From: Phytohabitans maris
GTDB taxonomy: Bacteria > Actinomycetota > Actinomycetes > Mycobacteriales > Micromonosporaceae
DNA: 64,000 bases
Direction: 5' to 3'
NCBI RefSeq assembly: GCF_031085175.1
Contig: NZ_JAVHUY010000022.1
Coordinates: 62,001-126,000, forward strand
The notes below the pieces were generated by a model. That model made no database searches. It had not been told where the DNA came from and worked only from the letters and a program-made list of their open reading frames with translations. Positions 60,810 to 64,000 of the stretch are shown here, one piece after another. The first letter of the stretch is position 1. The number at the start of each line of letters is the position of its first letter. The translations under genes and the position numbers were made by a program.

Positions 60810-61874
60810 GTGTCCCCACAGAGACTGTTGGCGCCGTTGGTGGCGACGATATTGGTGACGACCGCGTGCGGCTCCTCGTCGGGGGGAGCGCCGGAGGCCG
60901 TGCCGAGCGACAAGATCACCATCACTTGGCAGTCCACCGGCGGCGAGGCGCAGAAGCAGGAGGCGCAGGCTCTCCAGGAGCCGTTCACGGTGAAGACCGG
61001 GGTGAAGTTCAACAACGTCACCTCGCTGAGCTACATCAGCCAGGTGCAGACGATGGTGAAGTCCGGCAAGACGGTCTGGGACGTCGTGCACACCGGCTCG
61101 TACCTGGCCAAGGCGTACTGCGGCACCCTCTTCGAGAAGATCGACATGGCGCGGATGCCGGCCACGCTGGTGCCGGAGGGCACGACCACCGAGTGCTCGG
61201 TGCCGGGCACCAAGTTCGCCACCGAGTTCGCCTACGACACGACCGCGTACAAGGACACCGTCCCGACGAGGATCGCCGACTTCTTCGACACCGGGACGTT
61301 CCCCGGCAAGCGGGTCTTCTACAACAACCCGAAGGGCATCCTGGAGGCAGCCCTCGTCGCCGACGGCGTGGCTCCGGAGCGGCTCTACCCGCTCGACGTC
61401 GACCGCGCGCTCGGGAAGCTCGGCACGATCAAGTCCGACATCATCTTCGCGCCGTCGTACACGGCCTTCCAGCAAAACCTCGTCGACAAGCAGGCGACCA
61501 TGGCACTCGGGCTGAACGGCCGCCTGCACATCACCAACGACAGCGGCGGCACCATGGCCCCGGTCTGGGACTTCACCAGCTGGGACTACACCGCGTGGCT
61601 CATCCCCAAGGGCGCGCCGAACGCCAAGGCCGCCGAGGAAGCGGTCGCCTTCGCGCTCGAACCGGAGCAGCTGGTCAAGTTCTGCGCCATGAACGGTCTG
61701 ACGCCGGTCCGCACCGACATCGACCCGAACACGATCCCGTTCGCCGAGACGGCCAAAGTCTTCAACCCCTTCCTGGGCTCCGACCGCGGCCGGCAGGCGC
61801 GGCAGGACAACACCTACTGGGCGGAGAACGTCGCGGAGGTGACCAGGAAGTGGACCGCTTGGCAGGTGGGCTGA
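60810..61874 (+). CDS. ABC transporter substrate-binding lipoprotein (PotD-like), right copy
   Basis: A 354-residue lipoprotein, lipobox TTAC, with the same domain as the left copy (VWDVVHTGSYLAKAYCGTLF, MAPVWDFTSWDYTAWLIPKG). GTG at 60810 after GAGGTAGG. It is followed by two permeases and an ATPase, so this copy belongs to a complete importer. The ligand could be a polyamine, small carboxylate or similar compound. Confidence 0.93.
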   Translation: MSPQRLLAPLVATILVTTACGSSSGGAPEAVPSDKITITWQSTGGEAQKQEAQALQEPFTVKTGVKFNNVTSLSYISQVQTMVKSGKTVWDVVHTGSYLAKAYCGTLFEKIDMARMPATLVPEGTTTECSVPGTKFATEFAYDTTAYKDTVPTRIADFFDTGTFPGKRVFYNNPKGILEAALVADGVAPERLYPLDVDRALGKLGTIKSDIIFAPSYTAFQQNLVDKQATMALGLNGRLHITNDSGGTMAPVWDFTSWDYTAWLIPKGAPNAKAAEEAVAFALEPEQLVKFCAMNGLTPVRTDIDPNTIPFAETAKVFNPFLGSDRGRQARQDNTYWAENVAEVTRKWTAWQVG

Positions 61875-61876
61875 CC

Positions 61877-62782
61877 GTGACCGCCGCACCTGAGGTGGGC
61901 GTGCGGCCCACACCCGTACGGCGGGACGTGGCCCGATGGGTGACCTCTCGCGCGGCCACCCTCGTGCTCCTGATTCCGGCCGTCGTCGCGTTCTGCCTGT
62001 TGTTCCTGTACCCGCTCGGCCGCATGATCCACGTCAGCCTCACCGAGCCGACGAGCGGATTCGGCAACTACGTCAGCCTCTTCACCGACGGCTACACCGT
62101 CCGGGTGATGATCCGTACGATCTGGGTGGCGCTGCTCGTGGCCCTCATCGACATCCTCATGGCGTTTCCGTACGCCTACGCCATGACGGTATCGGGGCGG
62201 CGGATGCGGGCGGTGCTGTTCACGATCGTGCTCATCCCGTTCTGGACGAGCGCGATCGCCAAGAACTTCGCCTGGCTGATCCTCTTCCAGCGCGACGGCC
62301 TGCTCGACCGCGCGTTCGGGGTCTCGCTCCTCGGCACGACTCCGGCCGTGGTGATCGCGATGTCGCAGGTGCTGCTGCCGTTCGCGGTCCTGCCCCTCTA
62401 CGCGCGGCTGGACCAGATCGACCGCCGGCTGCTCGACGCCGCGCAGGGCCTCGGCGCGACCCGGTCCGGGGCGTTCCGCGGCGTCTACCTGCCGCTGTCG
62501 GTGCCGGGCATCGCCGCGGCGGCGACCCTGACGTTCATCCTCTCGCTCGGGTTCTACGTCACGCCCGCGATGCTCGGGTCGACCCAGCAGACGCTGATCG
62601 CACAGCTCATCATGATCCGCGTACAGCAGGTGCTGGACTTCGCCGGCGCGAACGCGATCGGCATCCTCCTGCTCGCCGTCACCCTCGCCATGCTCGGCCT
62701 GAGCCGGCGGCTCTCCACCCGGCGCGGCGGCGGCGCGGCGGGCGGCAAGGACCTCGTCCAGACGATCGGTGGTGACCTGTGA
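61877..62782 (+). CDS. ABC transporter permease (PotB-like)
   Basis: A 301-residue membrane protein, six segments, with the PotB-type EAA loop LDAAQGLGATRSGAFRGVYL and the segment GFYVTPAMLGSTQQTLIAQL. GTG at 61877, 2 bases after the binding-protein stop. Overlaps the next permease by 4 bases. Confidence 0.93.
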   Translation: MTAAPEVGVRPTPVRRDVARWVTSRAATLVLLIPAVVAFCLLFLYPLGRMIHVSLTEPTSGFGNYVSLFTDGYTVRVMIRTIWVALLVALIDILMAFPYAYAMTVSGRRMRAVLFTIVLIPFWTSAIAKNFAWLILFQRDGLLDRAFGVSLLGTTPAVVIAMSQVLLPFAVLPLYARLDQIDRRLLDAAQGLGATRSGAFRGVYLPLSVPGIAAAATLTFILSLGFYVTPAMLGSTQQTLIAQLIMIRVQQVLDFAGANAIGILLLAVTLAMLGLSRRLSTRRGGGAAGGKDLVQTIGGDL

Positions 62783-63579
62783 AAGCCGGCCGGTCGTCCC
62801 TGTACGCCCTCGTGTTCCTCATCGCGCTGCTCGTCACCGTGCCGACGCTGTTCCTGATCCCGATGAGCCTGTCGAGCGGCACCACGTTCCAGTTCCCGCC
62901 GCCCGGCTTGTCCGGCCGCTGGTACCAGAACCTCGTCGAGGAACCGGAGTGGCGCGCCGCGGCCGTGACCTCGCTCAAGGTCGCGGCCATGGTCACGCCG
63001 CTCGCGCTCGTCATCGGCACGTGCGCCGCGTTCGGGCTGCTCCGCCTGGGCCGGCGCCTGCGCACCGCTGGCTTCACCACGCTGATATCGCCGCTCGTGG
63101 TGCCGCACATCCTGCTGGCGCTGGCCATCTACGGCACGTTCCTCAAGCTCGACCTGAGCGGTACCTTGCAGGGTCTGGTCCTCGGCCAGACCGCGCTCGC
63201 GGTGCCGTTCGTCCTGATCCCCGTCCTGACCCGGCTGCAAGGCTACGACAGGTCGATGACGTCGGCGGCCCTGAGCCTGGGCGCCTCGCCGCTCACCGCC
63301 TTCCGGACCGTGACGCTTCCCCTCATCCTGCCGGGGATCGCCGCCGGCGCCGTGTTCGCGTTCGTCGCCTCCTTCGACGAGCTCGTCGTCGCACTGCTCC
63401 TACAGGGACCGGGCGCCACCACCCTCCCGGTCCAGATGTTCAACAGCGTCACCGAAGAAGCCAATCCGACGATCTCGGCCGCCTCGACGATCCTCGTCGT
63501 GGTCGTGAGCCTGGTCATCCTGTTGGTACAGCTCGGCTGGATCCGTACGGACCAGAAGGCAGGACTTCATGGACACTGA
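62779..63579 (+). CDS. ABC transporter permease (PotC-like)
   Basis: A 266-residue membrane protein, six segments, with EAA loop MTSAALSLGASPLTAFRTVT and the FVASFDELVVALLLQGP segment typical of PotC. GTG at 62779 overlaps the first permease stop; the ATPase start overlaps its end by 11 bases. Confidence 0.94.
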   Translation: MKAGRSSLYALVFLIALLVTVPTLFLIPMSLSSGTTFQFPPPGLSGRWYQNLVEEPEWRAAAVTSLKVAAMVTPLALVIGTCAAFGLLRLGRRLRTAGFTTLISPLVVPHILLALAIYGTFLKLDLSGTLQGLVLGQTALAVPFVLIPVLTRLQGYDRSMTSAALSLGASPLTAFRTVTLPLILPGIAAGAVFAFVASFDELVVALLLQGPGATTLPVQMFNSVTEEANPTISAASTILVVVVSLVILLVQLGWIRTDQKAGLHGH

Positions 63580-64000
63580 GCGCCGCACCGGTCACATCGA
63601 GATCCGCAAGCTGCGCAAGCGGTACGAACCGCACGACGAGCCGGCCGTGGACGACATCGACCTCACCATCGAGTCGGGGGAGTTCATCACGCTGCTCGGG
63701 CCCAGTGGGTCGGGCAAGACCACCACACTCAACATGATCGCGGGCTTCGTGCAGCCGACGTCCGGGACGATCCGGCTCAACAGTCGCGACCTCGCCGAGG
63801 TGCCCACGCACAAGCGCAACTTCGGCATGGTGTTTCAGAACTATGCGCTGTTTCCGCACATGACCGTCTTCGACAACGTGGCGTACCCGTTGCGGCAGCG
63901 GCGGCTCCCGCGCGAGAAGACGCGCACGCTGGTGGGCGACATCCTCGCCCTTTTCGGCCTCGGCGGCATGGAGTCCCGCAAGCCGGACCAGCTCTCCGGC
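63569..64000 (+). CDS. ABC transporter ATPase (PotA-like), N-terminal part (cut by window edge)
   Basis: The first 144 codons of the importer ATPase: Walker A LLGPSGSGKTTTLN (about residues 43-56), Q-loop MVFQNYALFPHMTV, and the first residues of the signature (DQLSG) at the window end. Walker B and the regulatory domain are outside. ATG at 63569; a purine-rich GAAGGCAGG precedes it. Confidence 0.95.
   Translation, partial: MDTERRTGHIEIRKLRKRYEPHDEPAVDDIDLTIESGEFITLLGPSGSGKTTTLNMIAGFVQPTSGTIRLNSRDLAEVPTHKRNFGMVFQNYALFPHMTVFDNVAYPLRQRRLPREKTRTLVGDILALFGLGGMESRKPDQLSG

Larger units (their letters stand above)
60525..61874. repeat. Right arm of a large inverted duplication
   Basis: Inverted counterpart of 57885-59230: flank, promoter, leader and binding-protein gene. 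The two arms flank about 1.3 kb that contains the PfkB-type kinase gene. Confidence 0.8.

Overview
The window is very high G+C DNA with many GTG/TTG starts, ATGA-type stop/start overlaps and near-leaderless genes. It looks like the chromosome of a filamentous actinomycete, probably Micromonosporaceae (inference from style and repeat types, not from a marker gene). I see no rRNA, tRNA, CRISPR array, phage gene or insertion sequence.

Bases 1-42,900 form a large catabolic region that works on CoA thioesters. Its parts are: a CoA-transferase/VOC pair divergent from a P450 - NDP-forming acyl-CoA synthetase - CoA-transferase - three-crotonase operon; a MarR gene divergent from an operon with two NTF2-like proteins, a second closely related P450, a PRISE-type enone reductase and a TIM-barrel protein; a PaaX-like regulator; an AMP-forming CoA ligase; a molybdopterin oxidoreductase next to a ferredoxin-NADP reductase fusion; a hotdog - ketosynthase - SDR - NTF2-like operon; a tandem-TetR regulator overlapping an APH-family kinase and a small helical protein (a LvaA/LvaB-like pair); a crotonase; a second ligase; a second tandem-TetR; a branched-chain-type ABC importer (LivH, a LivM-LivG fusion, LivF, and a LivK lipoprotein further on); an SDR and acyl-CoA dehydrogenase divergent from a ligase - thiolase-like - DUF35 - MaoC operon. 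A degenerate 14-bp motif recurs in four of these promoters and, more weakly, in a fifth, which suggests one regulon. The likely job is uptake, P450 hydroxylation, CoA activation and chain shortening of a hydrophobic alicyclic, terpenoid or steroid-like acid. The substrate is not shown by the sequence.

Bases 43,000-48,400 hold unrelated accessory genes: a SMI1/KNR4-type protein with a neighbour sharing its C-terminal domain, an epoxide hydrolase, two tandem membrane proteins resembling the FtsX extracellular domain, a small hypothetical gene and a frameshifted remnant.

Bases 48,400-54,600 are a sugar module: solute-binding lipoprotein, two permeases, a GH127 beta-L-arabinofuranosidase and a LacI regulator. 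The same 13-of-14-bp sequence lies upstream of the binding protein and upstream of lacI. No ATPase is encoded here.

Bases 54,600-64,000 hold a secreted C39-like protein and then an inverted duplication of about 1.35 kb. Two copies of a Pot-type solute-binding gene with their promoters face outward around a PfkB-family kinase. The right copy leads into two permeases and an ATPase (cut by the window edge). The left copy leads into a two-domain CoA-transferase broken by a deletion/frameshift. The 34.4-35.1 kb gap and several other gaps carry interspersed repeats and strong hairpins.
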